Shown here: positions 1 to 11,883 of the stretch, piece after piece
Layout of the letters: the number at the start of each line of letters is the position of its first letter
Numbering within the stretch: the stretch's first letter is position 1
The notes under the pieces: model-generated
Told to the model about the DNA's origin: nothing
What the model saw: the letters and a program-made list of their open reading frames with translations, nothing else
The model's database searches: none
Program-made: the position numbers and the translations under genes
Assembly: GCA_021399445.1 (NCBI GenBank)
Contig: JAJTUQ010000006.1
Location: 868,001 to 932,000 of the forward strand
Reading direction: 5' to 3'
DNA: 64,000 bases
Source: Xylogone sp. PMI_703
Lineage: Eukaryota; Ascomycota; Leotiomycetes

Positions 1-747
1 AACCAGAGGTTGCTGAAAAGCCTGTTGAAGGTCCTGAGTCTACAGGTGATGCTACGGCAGTAAAGAAAGAGAGGGTTGTCAAGCCTCTCACTCCTGGTTG
101 TGCACGACCTGTTATGATTCACAGAGCTATTGCAGGAAGTATAGAACGGTTTACTGCGATGTTGGTTGTAAGTACTGACAACCAAAATACGCAGCGTATA
201 CCAGAGCTGATAAATAATTTACAGGAACATTTCGCTGGAAAATGGCCTTTCTGGCTCAGCCCTCGACAAATCCTCATTGTCCCAGGTTCGTTGACCAGAC
301 TCAAAGCACCCATAGTTTGAAAACTAACCGATCAATATAGTTGGCGTTGGCTTCTACGATTATGCCAAAGAAGTTCAAAATATCTTCAAGGCCCAAAATA
401 TGTATGTTGATGTAGACCTTAGTGGAAATACGCTACAAAAGAAGATCCGTACTGGACAGTTGTCTCAATACAACTTCATCTTTGGTATGCTTTTCTGAAA
501 CCTGCTTACAGCCGCTACCGTATATACTAACAGATTCAATTTAGTTGTTGGTGATACGGAGATGAGGGGTAGAGAAGTTAATGTTAGAAATCGCGATGAC
601 ACTTCCACTCAAGACCGTGGCAAGCCAGTACCATTACAGGAAGCTATTGATAAACTTGTGAAGTTGAGGGATGAGCGTGGATCAGAAAATCCTTTCCCTG
701 GAGAAGCTAAGCCCGCGAAGAAGGATGAGGTTAAGGAGGCTGCATAA
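1..747 (+). CDS. THS1: Threonyl-tRNA synthetase, C-terminal part (5' end outside window)
   Basis: Class II synthetase that charges tRNA-Thr with threonine. Only the last 190 residues are in the window; the frame is open from base 3. Exons are 3-167, 225-285, 341-484 and 545-747, and the joined frame closes exactly. Visible hallmarks are [16 protein letters not shown] and [11 protein letters not shown] at the end of the catalytic core, then the anticodon-binding domain with [27 protein letters not shown] and VNVRNRD. A charged insert of about 30 residues ([10 protein letters not shown] to VKKERVVK) precedes the RPVMIH motif; fungal homologues also carry a variable insert here (from general knowledge). 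The first intron (168-224) is 57 nt, a multiple of three, and has no in-frame stop, so its retention would add 19 residues. The C-terminus is lysine- and glutamate-rich. Family assignment is firm. Confidence 0.93.
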
Positions 748-1653
748 AAAAAGAAATCAATCAATCAGATGAGGTGTATTATAGTCTAGTCTTGTTAGTT
801 CTGGTATTGAGAGAGATAATTATACCACAAGAGAAGGTAAGGTACTCTTAGATGCATGAAGTTAGACATGACAAGACTATGTAGCTCAGAAATATGACGC
901 TTTGAAGGACTATTTCATTATTTGAGTTCGGTCTGCTTCAGTTGCTTAGATGGGTTCTCCTTCCACGAGGCGCCAGTAAGGTCTACTTGTTGCAACTTGA
1001 GGAACATCCTCAACTTTAAGTTTTGATTCATGCCTGTTGCTTTAGTTTTGATATTGCATTGACAAGGCTATTTACCAAATATGATTCTAAATGACCCACT
1101 GAACGGGAGGTTGTGTCCAATTTCATCTCTTGTTTATTTCCATCATCATCATATTACAAAAAAAACCAATACAAAACATTCTCTAATGACAAAAGAGTTC
1201 GGGCCATACAGCTATCGCGTCGTGGCGTGTGCTGTATGCCCTACATCTCCCCTAATATATCAGTGTTCTCGTAAGTTTACAATTAGGATTGGCCCCCGTC
1301 TCCAGAACAGTAATTGACCTGACACTCTGCCATGAGAGGCGCTGTTTACTGTTCCTTGGAGTGGTGGTTGTTATTTGGGACTGTATTGGAAGGGGCGAGT
1401 TTAGGGTGAGGTCGCTAGCGTCTAAGGTGGATAGTACAATGGAAATACCCATTTTCGCTAGTACGACGTATGTTTTAGAGATAATATCTTTGAAGATTTA
1501 TTGAGATAAGCACTTATAGTAAAATTATCATAAGGTCTTGTGTTGTAGTGATATTAACTTTTTTTGGAAGTGAAAGCAGTCTAAAAAGCAGAAATATACT
1601 CTGACCAAAACAAAAATGTTGAATATTTCAGTATCAGAACTTCAATGAATTAC
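748..1653. other. Intergenic region holding one copy of a dispersed repeat
   Basis: No supportable gene lies between the convergent ThrRS and monooxygenase genes. Short open frames here have no recognisable protein character. Positions 1188-1380 match a second stretch at 55897-56110 (see the repeat entries). Confidence 0.7.
1188..1380 (+). repeat. Dispersed repeat, copy A
   Basis: Aligns by eye over about 195 bp, same orientation, with 55897-56110. Shared blocks include the 20-base core at about 1244-1263 and the block around 1337-1365. Many differences are transitions; in copy B several CG dinucleotides of copy A read CA. No open frame, terminal repeats or tRNA-like boxes were recognised. 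It is probably a fragment of an old transposable element, but its class cannot be told from the sequence. Confidence 0.75.
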
Positions 1654-3168
1654 TTACTTACTTACTTCACCCTCGACAGCATTCTGTTTATGTCCATACA
1701 CTTCACCAGTCCTCCTAATTTCCTCCTCAACATCCTTACCTCTTCCCTCTTTCTCCAGCCCTCTAACCAACGTCACCACCTTCTTCCCAAAATCCTCGAT
1801 ATCGTCCTCATAATGTAAAAATCCAACCAGCAGAATATCGATTCCCAAGCTCTTCAGCAGCAGAATCCTGTCAGCAACTTGCTCAGCCGTACCAATCAAC
1901 TTCGTCTTGAACCCATCATTGTACTGCACTAAGTCCTCAAATTTACTACCCGCCCACATCCCCTTTTTCTCGGCCGTCGAGCTTCCAGCTTGTTTGACTG
2001 CGTCTCCAAATGCTTCTATAGCCTCTTTATCTGCCTTTCCTTGGATTTCTGCCAGTACCTGGATTGCTTCTGCTTCCGTATCCCTCACTATCGCAAAGCC
2101 ATTGACGGCAAATCGAACCTGGCCTTCTCGACCTGCAGCTTTGGCCCGAGCTCTAACATCGGCGATCTGTTCTTGGAAACCTGCAAGAGTATTGCCATTC
2201 ATGAAGTAGTAATCTGAAGCATGGGCAGCATTATCGCGGGCATCAAGGGAATTTCCGCCTTGGAAGATCAATGGGTGAGGTCGAGAGGGGAGCGAGAGTG
2301 GTTTAGGAGAGAGCGGGTAATCGTGGAATTGGTAGAAGTCGCCTCTGTATGTGAATCTATCGTTTGTCCATATGCCACGAAGGCATTCGATAAACTCACG
2401 GCTGCGTCTGGAAGATAATTTTCAGTCAATATTTGAAGTCTATTGCTATAGGAGAAAAGAAGGAAGGTCTTCATACCTGTAACGCTCAGCATGTTCTAGC
2501 CACCACTGTCCAATACTAGTAAACTCTGCTTTGAACCACCCCGAGACAACATTGACTGATATACGCCCATTAGAGTAATGATCAATACTGGCAATTTGCT
2601 TAGCTGCAACGGCCGGGTTCCATGGCCCTGGTAGAAGAGCGGCAATGACATTCAGTTTCTTGGTATTATGTAGCAGAGCTTGAGAAAAGGAGACGGATTC
2701 ATGTTGGTATTCCTAAGCCGTGTTACTTGACCTTCTTCAATTCTGTGATATAAGATCAGACAAGTATGAAAGGAAAATCTTTCTTACAGCTCCATATCCA
2801 GCCATAAAACGAATTTGTGACAAGGCATATTCGAAACCAGAATTCTCTGCCGTTTGTGCGTATCTCACATTGCTTTCGTAGTCCCAATTGGTGCGCTGGG
2901 GGATCTTTGATATTACCAGTCCTCCTGAGACATTGGGTACCCAGTACCTAGTTATCTCATCAGTCTCTCCGCTGAAGATAATCATGGGTAGAAAAGAAAA
3001 TGAAAAGCCGTACTTCGATGTTCAAGCATACCATATAACGGGTTTAACTTACGCAAACTTAATACGATTAGCATCATCGTTGATATCTGCCGGCGCCGTG
3101 AAACGGTCAACACTAATGCTTTCATTTTCTGACCCGCGAACAGGTATACTGGTATCCCCCGCAGCCAT
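1654..3168 (-). CDS. FMN-dependent monooxygenase, SfnG (dimethylsulfone monooxygenase)-like
   Basis: Luciferase-like (LLM) flavin monooxygenase of 421 residues, closest in character to bacterial dimethylsulfone monooxygenase SfnG, which cleaves a C-S bond with reduced FMN supplied by a separate reductase. Exons on the minus strand are 3168-3053, 2947-2788, 2712-2477 and 2407-1654; the joined frame is continuous. Hallmarks are KFAYWVPNVSGGLVISKI, YALSQIRFMAGYGAEYQHES, LLPGPWNPAVAAKQIASID, VNVVSGWFKAEF, HPLIFQGGNSLDARDNAA, YYFMNGNTL and FEDLVQYNDGFKTKLIG. The first 36 or so residues are an extra N-terminal tail. No flavin reductase is seen next to it. The likely role is use of organosulfur compounds under sulfur limitation; this is inferred from the family, and the true substrate is open. 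Confidence 0.88.
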
Positions 3169-4050
3169 TGATCATATGTGAGCGCCTTCTAAACCAAAGT
3201 TATGATGATAAATGTTTTGGATAAGAGATATAGAGATATAGAGATATTTGAATATCTCCAATGTAATAGCAGTCTGACGAAACTGGTGCTACCGCAAAGA
3301 AAGACAGAACAAATAGAACATCACTACCTCACAACTTACCTCGAACCTGCATCAGCTACCCCTCCATCACTCAATCACTTGCCACCCCGCGATCTCACTC
3401 GATCTCGCATCAACTTCAAGCAATTCCGTCATTTAACACAAAAGCTGATCTCAGCTCAACTCAGCTCAGATCCCAGTCAACGCCGGACCCTGGCTCAGAA
3501 ATATTCCCCATGAGGAAAATTCATGAGATGCCCACTTTCTGGGTAAAAGAGGGGCTCATGCAATTTTTATTTTACAGGGTTTGTTTATGTGTGAAACTTA
3601 TGCTATACTATGCGTGTAGATATTTGAGCGGGGGGAGAGGAGTAACTAGGGGACATGATGCAATTCGCGTGCAGAATGAGCACCGTGAAGGGAGTCGGTC
3701 AGCGAGATCGGAGCAATGTTGAGTATCTAGGATTATAGACTTTTTCTTGCTATGCTTCTGGAAAGTATATGAAGAGTATCTAAAAGAATACATATCTAAT
3801 GTAAAAGAGGAAAGAATGGCAAGTGCAGGAGTGAGGAAATCGTTGGTTGTGAAATTAGGCAGCGGATCCAGAAAGGCACCAAGCTGCATTCCAACGCAAG
3901 GTGATATATCTTCATCAAATTGTCTTTATATATGTCATTATTTTAGTAATCGTTCCGCAAAGATCGGATCGCGGTAGGATCTGGTATCTGTCCATTTCCA
4001 TGTACATGTGCAAGAAGAGACAACATAAACAAAAATCTATCCCAAATCTA
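3169..4050. other. Intergenic, promoter side of the monooxygenase
   Basis: Lies upstream of the monooxygenase and downstream of the MDR reductase, both on the minus strand. A CT/CA-rich stretch with repeated CTCAGCTCA-type words runs at about 3440-3480. No gene was recognised. Confidence 0.6.
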
Positions 4051-5661
4051 TCATGCTTCCACTCGGCTTACAGCCACTGGCCGTGGCAGTGGTACCACCA
4101 TTCTCGGTCCATTAACAGTTCCATCACGTAACCTATCCAAAGCATCATTGATACCTTCCAAACCCCCATCAGCCACAACAATCTCAGGAGTAGCAATTCG
4201 TTGCAGCTCAAGTAGCTTCTCAAGCCAGATCATCAAGCTCTCTCCAACGCTTGGTAATTCGTGGAAGAGCTTGATTGGTACGGCGTGGTAGACTACTCCT
4301 TCCGTGGGGATCTTTGGTAGACCTGTTAGTCCCACAAGGTGGGCTCTGGGTTCTCCGTCTTTTCTCTCCTTTGACATAGCTGTTGCTAGCAGTGCGGCGG
4401 TATCTCGACCTCGGGTGTCGAGACTAAATCGAAGATTGCCGTTGGTCACGTTCTTGATGATTTCAATTGCTCGCGTGGTATCCATACGATCAACAAGTAG
4501 GTCAGCTCCGTATTTAAGCATACGTGAACCGCTGCGAGCAATATCTATAACTGCTATAACCCTGAACCCGGCTAGTTTAGCCAGCTGGATAGCACAACAA
4601 CCACTTGCTGAGGATCCTGTGAAATGATTAGCGGATTGAGTAAGAGATATTGCTTTCAAAGCCTGGCTCAACCAGAGTTAGTGAAAGGTATCTTACCTCC
4701 CCATATTGCAATCCACTCTCCCGGTTGTGGTCTTTCGTCCTCCCGTAATTTATCAAAGCATTCTTCTCTGATATCTTCCGGCACACTATCACGAGGATAA
4801 GCTCTTGTCGTTTTAAGAATATTCGGTCCTCTAGCGTCTCCATATGTACCAAAGTCTACTCCCATGCAAATGCCCAGAGCAAGCACTGCAGCAACAAACG
4901 CAACTCCTAAAGGAGCAGCATCTAATACCGAAACAGTCTTGGGCAACTTGCATGCGTTGAAATCTGGTACAACAGAGTATTGCTGGTAGGCAGCTTTTCG
5001 GGAGTCTCGGTAATCTGTTGATATACCCATAACCTACAGATCGTCAACATTACGTTTTAGACCTGGACGTTGTTCATCTTACAATATCCCCAACCTTAAA
5101 CCTGGAGTTAGCTTTCGGTGCCTTCACAACCTTGCCTGCAAGGTCTCGTCCATTGATACAAGGTAAGCTAGGTAAGCCAAAGCCAAAATCTCTAAGCACC
5201 AATCAGTCTTCGTGCATTGTGAAGAGAACCTTTCACAATGAAACTTACGGTGCCTTCCAATCAATTGGATTTAACCCTACCGCTTGAACGTTAACTAGCA
5301 TTTCCCGATCCGTATGTAGCTCAGGCACAGCATATTTGGGCGTATGGATATATCTCTGCTTCGGCCCATGTAGCAACAGGACATCCTGGTGTTCCGAGAT
5401 TAATTCTTCTGCAATGATTTCTGCATCTTCGTCCTTCTCGACCACAAGCACCTGCTCTTCCTCGATCTGGCTCTTTTCGACCACAACAGCAGCACCAGAT
5501 ATCGTGTTGATCTCTGATCCTGGCCAACTCTGAACACCCTTTACTCCTCCCTCCGCGCTCGGAGGCGTCTGAGGAGGCGTCAACGACTCAGACCGCCTGG
5601 CATAGCTAGAAGCAATCATGGCTTTTCGAGAAGGCTTTGAGATGGATAGACACGATCCCAT
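4051..5661 (-). CDS. MDR-superfamily enoyl reductase/dehydrogenase (ToxD-like) with possible N-myristoylation signal
   Basis: Medium-chain dehydrogenase/reductase of 474 residues. Exons are 5661-5249, 5191-5083, 5033-4697 and 4616-4051, and the joined frame closes. The GroES-like fold starts near residue 105 with YAVPELHTDREMLVNVQAVG, NPIDWK and CINGRDLAGKV. The Rossmann part has IAIWGGSSASGCCAIQLAKL, then FRVIAVI. No zinc-ligand set is visible, so it probably acts as a zinc-less NAD(P)H-dependent reductase, as in trans-enoyl reductases and ToxD-like proteins. The unusual part is the first 100 or so residues: it begins MGSCLSISK, which fits the N-myristoylation pattern (Gly2, Ser6, Lys9) with Cys4 as a possible palmitoylation site, followed by a Ser/Pro-rich and then acidic linker. 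The substrate is unknown. No polyketide synthase lies nearby in this window. Confidence 0.85.
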
Positions 5662-6887
5662 CTCAATGTCAGCAAGAAAACCAACAACGGCGTTGTACTT
5701 CTAACACACACTCTCTCCTAAGGTTCGAAAGAAAGTAAAAAGAGAAAGAGAGAAGAAGATAGTAGCCACATGCAAGAGACGTAATGGATTAGGTAGGGCC
5801 AGCTTTCCCCAATCAGTAATCAGACACTATCTCCGCCGACCAACCTCGTTATACAGTACCAGAAGGAGACCAGACCCGCGGCATGCAGGGACGGACGGCA
5901 TTCTGGCAAGTGCTATATTGTAACATGGCCAGTCCGTATCACGAGCTCTGGCAATTGGCGACAGGGCAGTGTAGATGTGAATGCCCCGCAGCCAAATAAA
6001 TCCTGGTGTAGACTTAACTTTTTTCTACAATCTTTAGAATGTTATCCACTCGTAGAAAATAATTGCCTCTTTTCGATCGTCCATGTTAAGTGGGGGATTG
6101 GCTGATTGGTCTCTTGGGACCTCATTGAGTGATCTAGGTGAATGTTTGCGCAATCCTCGATAACGATGGCGTACTTTTTTGGACGGTACCACGGCAAACC
6201 ATTAATAATTCTTGAGGGACGACAGCAATGCGCAACATCTGCTGCTAAGAAATTGTCTTTCTTTTGAGTTGCCTCTCTTCTCTGCTTATTATTTATAATC
6301 TGCATATGAAGCCGTATTTATTTGGTGATTGTCAAAAGCACAACAGTTATGGTTGTGTAGTCGCCTGGTTAGTCATCTGATATGTCTGGAGGTGGTTGAT
6401 ATTCGGCAAAGCAGGGGCCTATTGTTACATCATTTGGGGTTGCATGTATTCAACAAATCCTTATGAAGAAAATATCATTGCCCAGTATATACATATATAG
6501 GTACAGATATATATCTCGGGAGATAAATAACAAGCTAGCACTATGATCAAAAGATCAGAAAACCTTTTTTGAAGTTTAACGAAAAAGTAAAACTCGCCTT
6601 TGTATCAGATAAAAGCTATCTGATACATTCAAAATAGGCAAGCGTAAAATAAGTACAAGCAAAATATAAGTTCCTCATATGAAAATAATGTCACACAGCG
6701 CATGAGTCAGTCCAAATTCAGCCCGCTTCAAAGAGATCCCTTTTCAAACGCCTCGTTTCGACATATAATATGAAAGAAAAAAAGGGACGATACTACCAGA
6801 GTATTCCGTCAAGAATGAGGACCATCTAATCTCTAAAATCAAGTCGATCAGATAAATCTGTATCCAGGGTACCAGTAAATGGTAGTT
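5662..6887. other. Intergenic region with a perfect short hairpin
   Basis: No gene recognised. The start side (5700-5760) is rich in short GA/CT runs, as is common in fungal promoters. 6475-6530 is AT-rich with TATATA words. A perfect 10-bp inverted repeat with a 7-nt loop lies at 6601-6627, about 260 bp past the stop codon of the next gene on the minus strand. Confidence 0.6.
6601..6627. repeat. Perfect inverted repeat (10-bp arms, 7-nt loop)
   Basis: The arms TGTATCAGAT and ATCTGATACA are exact reverse complements around AAAAGCT. It lies 3' of the 6888-9330 gene, so it could form an RNA hairpin near that transcript's end or be a chance palindrome. Confidence 0.6.
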
Positions 6888-9330
6888 TCAGTGACTTGGG
6901 ATTCGCTCGATAAGTGCTTTTTCACTCCTACGGAACTGCATCTCCGTGGCACTCGTCCCTAGCCCAGTATTTCCTTCTATTGATGCTGGTTCATTGGGTG
7001 AACTCCTTGCCATGGTTCGCCCCCGTTGTTTCTCCTCACCTTCTCCAACGACGACGAGTGTCGGAGTTAGTGACTTACTCCCTCCAATGACTTCTTGACC
7101 CTTTTCTATTTTTGTTCTGACTTTGAGTTTTTTGGAAGCATCTTCTGATACTAGATTTCCGACATGCTTCATGTGAAGGGGACTCGGAAAATTGGGATTC
7201 CTCGCAGGCGTCCCCGTTGCAGGAGGACTGCTTGCTTTAACAGGGACTATTAATTGTCGCTGACCACGGCTGACAGAGACTTTACGAGCGATAGAGACCT
7301 GGGCAACGGCCAAATTACGTCCATCTTTCTCCCTATCACCATGAGCAGTGTGTGAACTGAGGTGAGCTCCTGACCTAGAAGCGTCGCGTAGGGATGGCTC
7401 CGAGTACTTGCGGCTCGGGCTTGGGAAATCTTTAACTTGATGGCGGGCTTCGGATACAGTCGGTGATCGAGCCCGTGATGAATGCTGTGGAGATGATGAG
7501 ACACTTTGCTGCGTTGTGCAAGATGATGATGTGGAAGATTTCGAGGCTGACGTATCAGACCGTGAAGTCATTGATCCAGAAATGGATGGGGCTCCTTTAG
7601 AAGCACCGCTAGATAGCGTCACCATTTGCCAAACTGGTTCAGGAAGCACCGGTTTCGTGATAGCTGGCACCGCAATACGGGTATGTTCTTCAGCGTCATC
7701 CTCATTGTCAGCGTTACTTTCTGGTGAATAAGGCTGAGTCTCCTCCGATGGCTTATGGGTAGCCTCGTGGTTTTTTGGAACGCCGTCTCTTCCTCTGACC
7801 TTAAGCTTCGGAATATATACAGGACCGTTAGCTACCGATCGGGATGTGGAGCGCGCTGGGAAGACAGGATTAGGATTTTCGTTCACTTCGGTACCAAACG
7901 TGGCACGAGAAGGAGACAAGGCGGCCGGGGATGTATTTGATCTTTGCAGAGGTGTAGGGCGGCGTGGGAGAGGATCGTGATCCTTAATATAAAGATGAGT
8001 TGGGGCTCCGGGAAAGAGACTTAACGCTGGACTTTTGCCAGGCTGTGGAGAGGTGGCCCGCCGTGACCTAACGGTCTTCTCCTTTTCTGTAACCTTTTCC
8101 TATCATTCGTTAGCAAAGTCTACTACAGTTTATGCACAATAAATACTCAAAACTTACAGTCACAGCCAATGCATCACTTACTGTCTTTAACTTTTCCAGA
8201 GTTGCTTGACGCCTGGCTAGTAATGAGGAGGAAGACACTGGGGCCTCATGTTGGAGCACGCTTCCAAACATGATACTGTAGCGCTCCAGCTCGGTTTTTG
8301 GTATCTCCACGTTGAGCAATAAACTATCATCAGGATTTTGCTTGTGGGAATGCGTGACATGAAGGCTGGGTACTGGTGGTTCTGTATCAAGCGAAGACTT
8401 TGAGTGCACCTTCATAGCATCCGGCCTTGATGCATCCGAATCAAGATCATGCGGCATGGTATTCGCCCTTTTCATACCAGGCCTACCATCGTCCTTCCGA
8501 TCCGATACTGTTCGTGCGCGGCTTCGAGATTTTGAGCGCTTCATCTCATCCTTTGTCTCGCTCTTTTCTGAAGAACCTGCGAAGAGGACATCTGAGCTAT
8601 TCATGCTTAAAGCCTGGCTTGTCTGGCTCATCGCCTCTGGCTGTACTTGATAAAACGGCATTTGAGGTTCTACATTCTTCTTTCCACCAAAGAATCCACC
8701 GAACTTTTTCCACTTGCTTGGCTTTCGTTTAAGGGTGGGAGGATTGGCTGCAGGCTCCGTAGGAGCATCGACTGAGCCAGGACTGGTGACGAGTGCTTCG
8801 TAATTGCCTTGTGCTTGTTGTGGGTGCCATCCCGGCGGTTGTTGTGTTGGGCTTCCAATGGCCATGCCAATCTGATCTTCATTGACCATCATCCTCACTG
8901 TTTGTAGAGCCATGGGCTCTGGCATGCGACGCTCTGCCGCAGGCGGGTATGCGTTGTGATCCAGCGATGATGATCGCGGCATTTGAGCGAGATTTGGTTG
9001 AGAATTGGGGAGGGGAAGATGGTAGAACTGGGAGTCTTTGCCATGTAAGGCTAAGGGATTGATGTATAAGTCATCTCTAGTCCTTCTCTTGTCGAGACTC
9101 TTTTTGGCCGAACTAGATACAGGGCCACCAGAGGTACTGGGCCGCACAAGGGCATCCCTTCCACCGTGGGAGTCGAATTTGTGTTTTTGTCGGGTGTTCT
9201 TTCCATTCTCCTTGGCCTGTGCATCACTTGATACATGAACTGGCGCACCAGTGGAATTTTCGTCTCGAACTCCAGACATCCAACCATGCTGCTTCGGCAT
9301 CATCTTTACCTTAGTTCCCGACTTTGCCAT
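6888..9330 (-). CDS. Hypothetical intrinsically disordered fungal protein, 794 aa
   Basis: Two exons, 9330-8158 and 8099-6888, join in phase 0 to give 794 residues. Composition is dominated by Ser, Pro, Lys and Thr, with no enzyme motif, membrane segment or signal peptide. Three short ordered-looking islands stand out. One is the basic LKRKPSKWKKFGGFFGGKK near residue 203. The second is ELERYSIMFGSVLQ followed by LLARRQATLEKLKT, just before the intron. The third is EPVWQMVTL in the second half. Runs such as SSSCTTQQSVSSSPQ and several RxxS sites suggest heavy phosphorylation. The YSIMFGSVL/LLARRQ pair resembles a motif I recall from uncharacterised Pezizomycotina proteins, but I cannot name a function. 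The start at 9330 is the first ATG of the open frame. Confidence 0.8.
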
Positions 9331-10913
9331 GCTTGCGAGAGCTTGAAGCTGCGATTGGTTTAGGATCTAGGATTTTCACTGGGAATATTGCTAAGAGATA
9401 TGAAACGTATGGTCGTATCTTCGTTGGAATCGCAAAGGTCAGTCGTTTTTAAAAGGAGAGGACAGGTTCACCAGGAACCCTTGGAAGGAGCGACAGTAAA
9501 AGAACAAAAAGGAGTGTAAGAATCGAAGCGATTGTGGGGATGGAAAAGAAAGAGAGAAAGAAGGAAACGAAACAGAGAAGCAGGACTTCTGAAAGACAGA
9601 GCCCATCTGGAGTACCTACCGTACGTAGCACAAGAGGGCCCCCAAGGCTGTGTGGCGTGTGGCCTTTTAGCAAAGCAACCCTACCGATTTCATCTGACAT
9701 CCGACCAGCGGGAAGCGTTTGAAGATGACATGTAGCGGGAAATATGATTACAGGTGGAGACCTGAATCGCTGACCAGGATCGCTCGAACCCCAGAACGAT
9801 CTTGGCGGTCATGGGCATCGCTTCGCCTGGCGAATAAATTCTACGCAGTTTGCAGACCGTTGCATCGTCTCAGTGGTTCTGGATCGAGGCGATCTCTCAC
9901 CGTCTCAATGATGGCGTGTCGAGGTTCGACTTGCCGGTATTTCGCTGGAGAAGGGATGCTTTGAGAAGAAGGCATCGCGACCCTGACCGGGTACCTGCGT
10001 TGACGGTCCGCAAGGGGGCAACACGGAGGACGAACCAGGCGCCCGCACTAATTTAAGGGTCCTCCAACCACAAGGGGCACGCCGGCTTCGATAGGTCGTC
10101 ACACTGATTTGGTTTGCAGGCGCAATTGCGTCTCTTTGAAATTGTCCTCCTGCTGACTTTAGCAAATAAGAGCGCCAGTCAGATATGCCATATGCTAGGG
10201 CTGACGAAGGCTTGCACTTTGCAAGCCGATTGGTGTTGCCCATGGAATCGCAACTTCACCGTTCAGAGTACGACGCCGTTATGCTGGGCTGATGATGAAG
10301 CTATTGACGTGTTTAATTAACATGCGCACCCTATCCTCACCTGCGCCGCCAACTCGGCTCTTGAAACCGAAAGCGAGGCCCAGAGCCAACTTGAAACACG
10401 AGAAGGGCTATGAAGGTTCTCATCGAGCTTCCAGGAGGTACAGAATGTTTCTTTCCGCAAGAGCCAATAAAGTGAATTGAAACGCTGCATCCACCCTGTC
10501 ATATGTGGCTGCATTCAACAGGAGCTCGTGTGCCCATTTCCAGTGTCCAGCACTCCTCATCATGGATCCGATTTATCCTTCCTCCTCAAGCCTAGAATCC
10601 ACGGATCATCGCTTTTAATTCGTGACTTGCATATATAGTTGTATCGCACTGGTGTCAAATAGCAATATCGGTTATTTGAAATGCCAGCTATCTTAATAGG
10701 GGCCGAAATCATAACTGATGGCTTTTTGATGACTTCATAAAACCGTTTGAATACCTGAGATACCTCCGTAAAAGAGCGACTATTATGGCGAACTCCACCT
10801 TTCCTATCCTGTAAATCGTCTGGGCGGTGAATTTCGGCAAATCACTCCAAATTTCCGTCCCCCGCCCTCCAACCACTCCCCCACTAGATTACCAGTCACG
10901 GACCTCCAAAGTC
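9331..10913. other. Intergenic, shared upstream region of two divergent genes
   Basis: Separates the disordered-protein gene (minus) from ELP6 (plus). Several short open frames occur, but none has recognisable protein features or intron signals that join them. A purine-rich run (GAAAGAGAGAAAGAAGG) lies near 9547-9563. I see no RNA gene. Confidence 0.55.
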
Positions 10914-11883
10914 ATGTCGACTCGAATACCCTCCCTTCTAGAGCCATACCTATCCCTGCCACCAGAAGCGTCCCTCGTTCTTCTTACCAATGTCCTCAGC
11001 GCAAGCTCCAATTGGGTAGTTCTGCGCTTCCTGTACAGTGCATTGGCACAGCAAGATGGAGGTAGCACCGCAGCTAATGAGCAGAATAAAGTTGTCTTAA
11101 TAAGCTTTTTAAGAGACTTTGGGTTTTGGAAAGAGGGTGCTCGAAGGCTGGTAAGCAAGCCTGCATATGCACTCTATGCCTACGCAAGAGTATGATCACC
11201 AAGGTTGATTTTTGACGTAGGGAATAGATCTTGAAAAGCTTGGTTCACAAGGCAGGTTCGTATTTGTGGATGGACTAAGTGGATTATTTCAGCCACAAGG
11301 ACGAACTGGGGTATTGGAGAAGGGAAAAGGTACTGTCCTTGCAAGCACGGATCCGCAAGCACTTTTGAAAGATATTGAGAGAGCAATCCAGCAGCTGAGA
11401 AGCAGCAGCTCGCAGAACGAGGGCAAAATACTGTTGGTCATCGATCAATTGGACCTGCTTCTGGCAGCTGGGGGCGATGCCATAACTCCTGCCAGTCTAG
11501 GAGATCTGCTAATGAGCTTGCGGGAGGTAAACGGCATCTTTCTTATCCTCAATGTTACTCACTGCTAATACCAGATGCAGCAAGTTCACGCGACAGTTCT
11601 CACCTTGTCGGCCGACGAGCCTTTAGTCTCAGCACAACAAACACCATTGGAGACCAGCCATTCTGCATTTCTACTAAGCATCGCTCACCAGGCCGATTAC
11701 ATCATGAGCTTAAGACTACTTGATACGGGAACGGCAAGAGATGTTAGTGGAGTTATCAGAATCACCATTGGGGATCAAGCTGTAAATGACGATAGGGATA
11801 TCGAAACCAGGATAGAGGAACGGGAGCTGCTTTATTTCGTAGGTGGTGATGGCGGTGTAAAAGTATTTGAACGAGGACAATGA
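10914..11883 (+). CDS. ELP6: Elongator complex protein 6
   Basis: Small RecA-like subunit of Elongator, which with Elp4 and Elp5 forms the accessory ring needed for wobble-uridine (mcm5/ncm5) modification of tRNAs. Exons 10914-11150, 11221-11526 and 11575-11883 join to 283 residues. Features are LEPYLSLPPEASLVLLTNVL near the start, FLRDFGFWKEGARRLGIDLE across the first junction, GRFVFVDGLSGLF, and the Walker-B-like strand ILLVIDQLDLLLA. No classical P-loop is visible, as is usual for Elp6. The second acceptor has a tandem AG (11574 or 11580), so two residues may vary. An in-frame ATG at 10827 would add 29 residues; I prefer 10914 because homologous sequence begins there. It converges on the eL37 gene. 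Confidence 0.88.

Noticed and set aside
9770..9800. GGGTTCGAGCG-like word on the minus strand, possible tRNA T loop
   Set aside because: The flanking bases do not form a T stem or cloverleaf.
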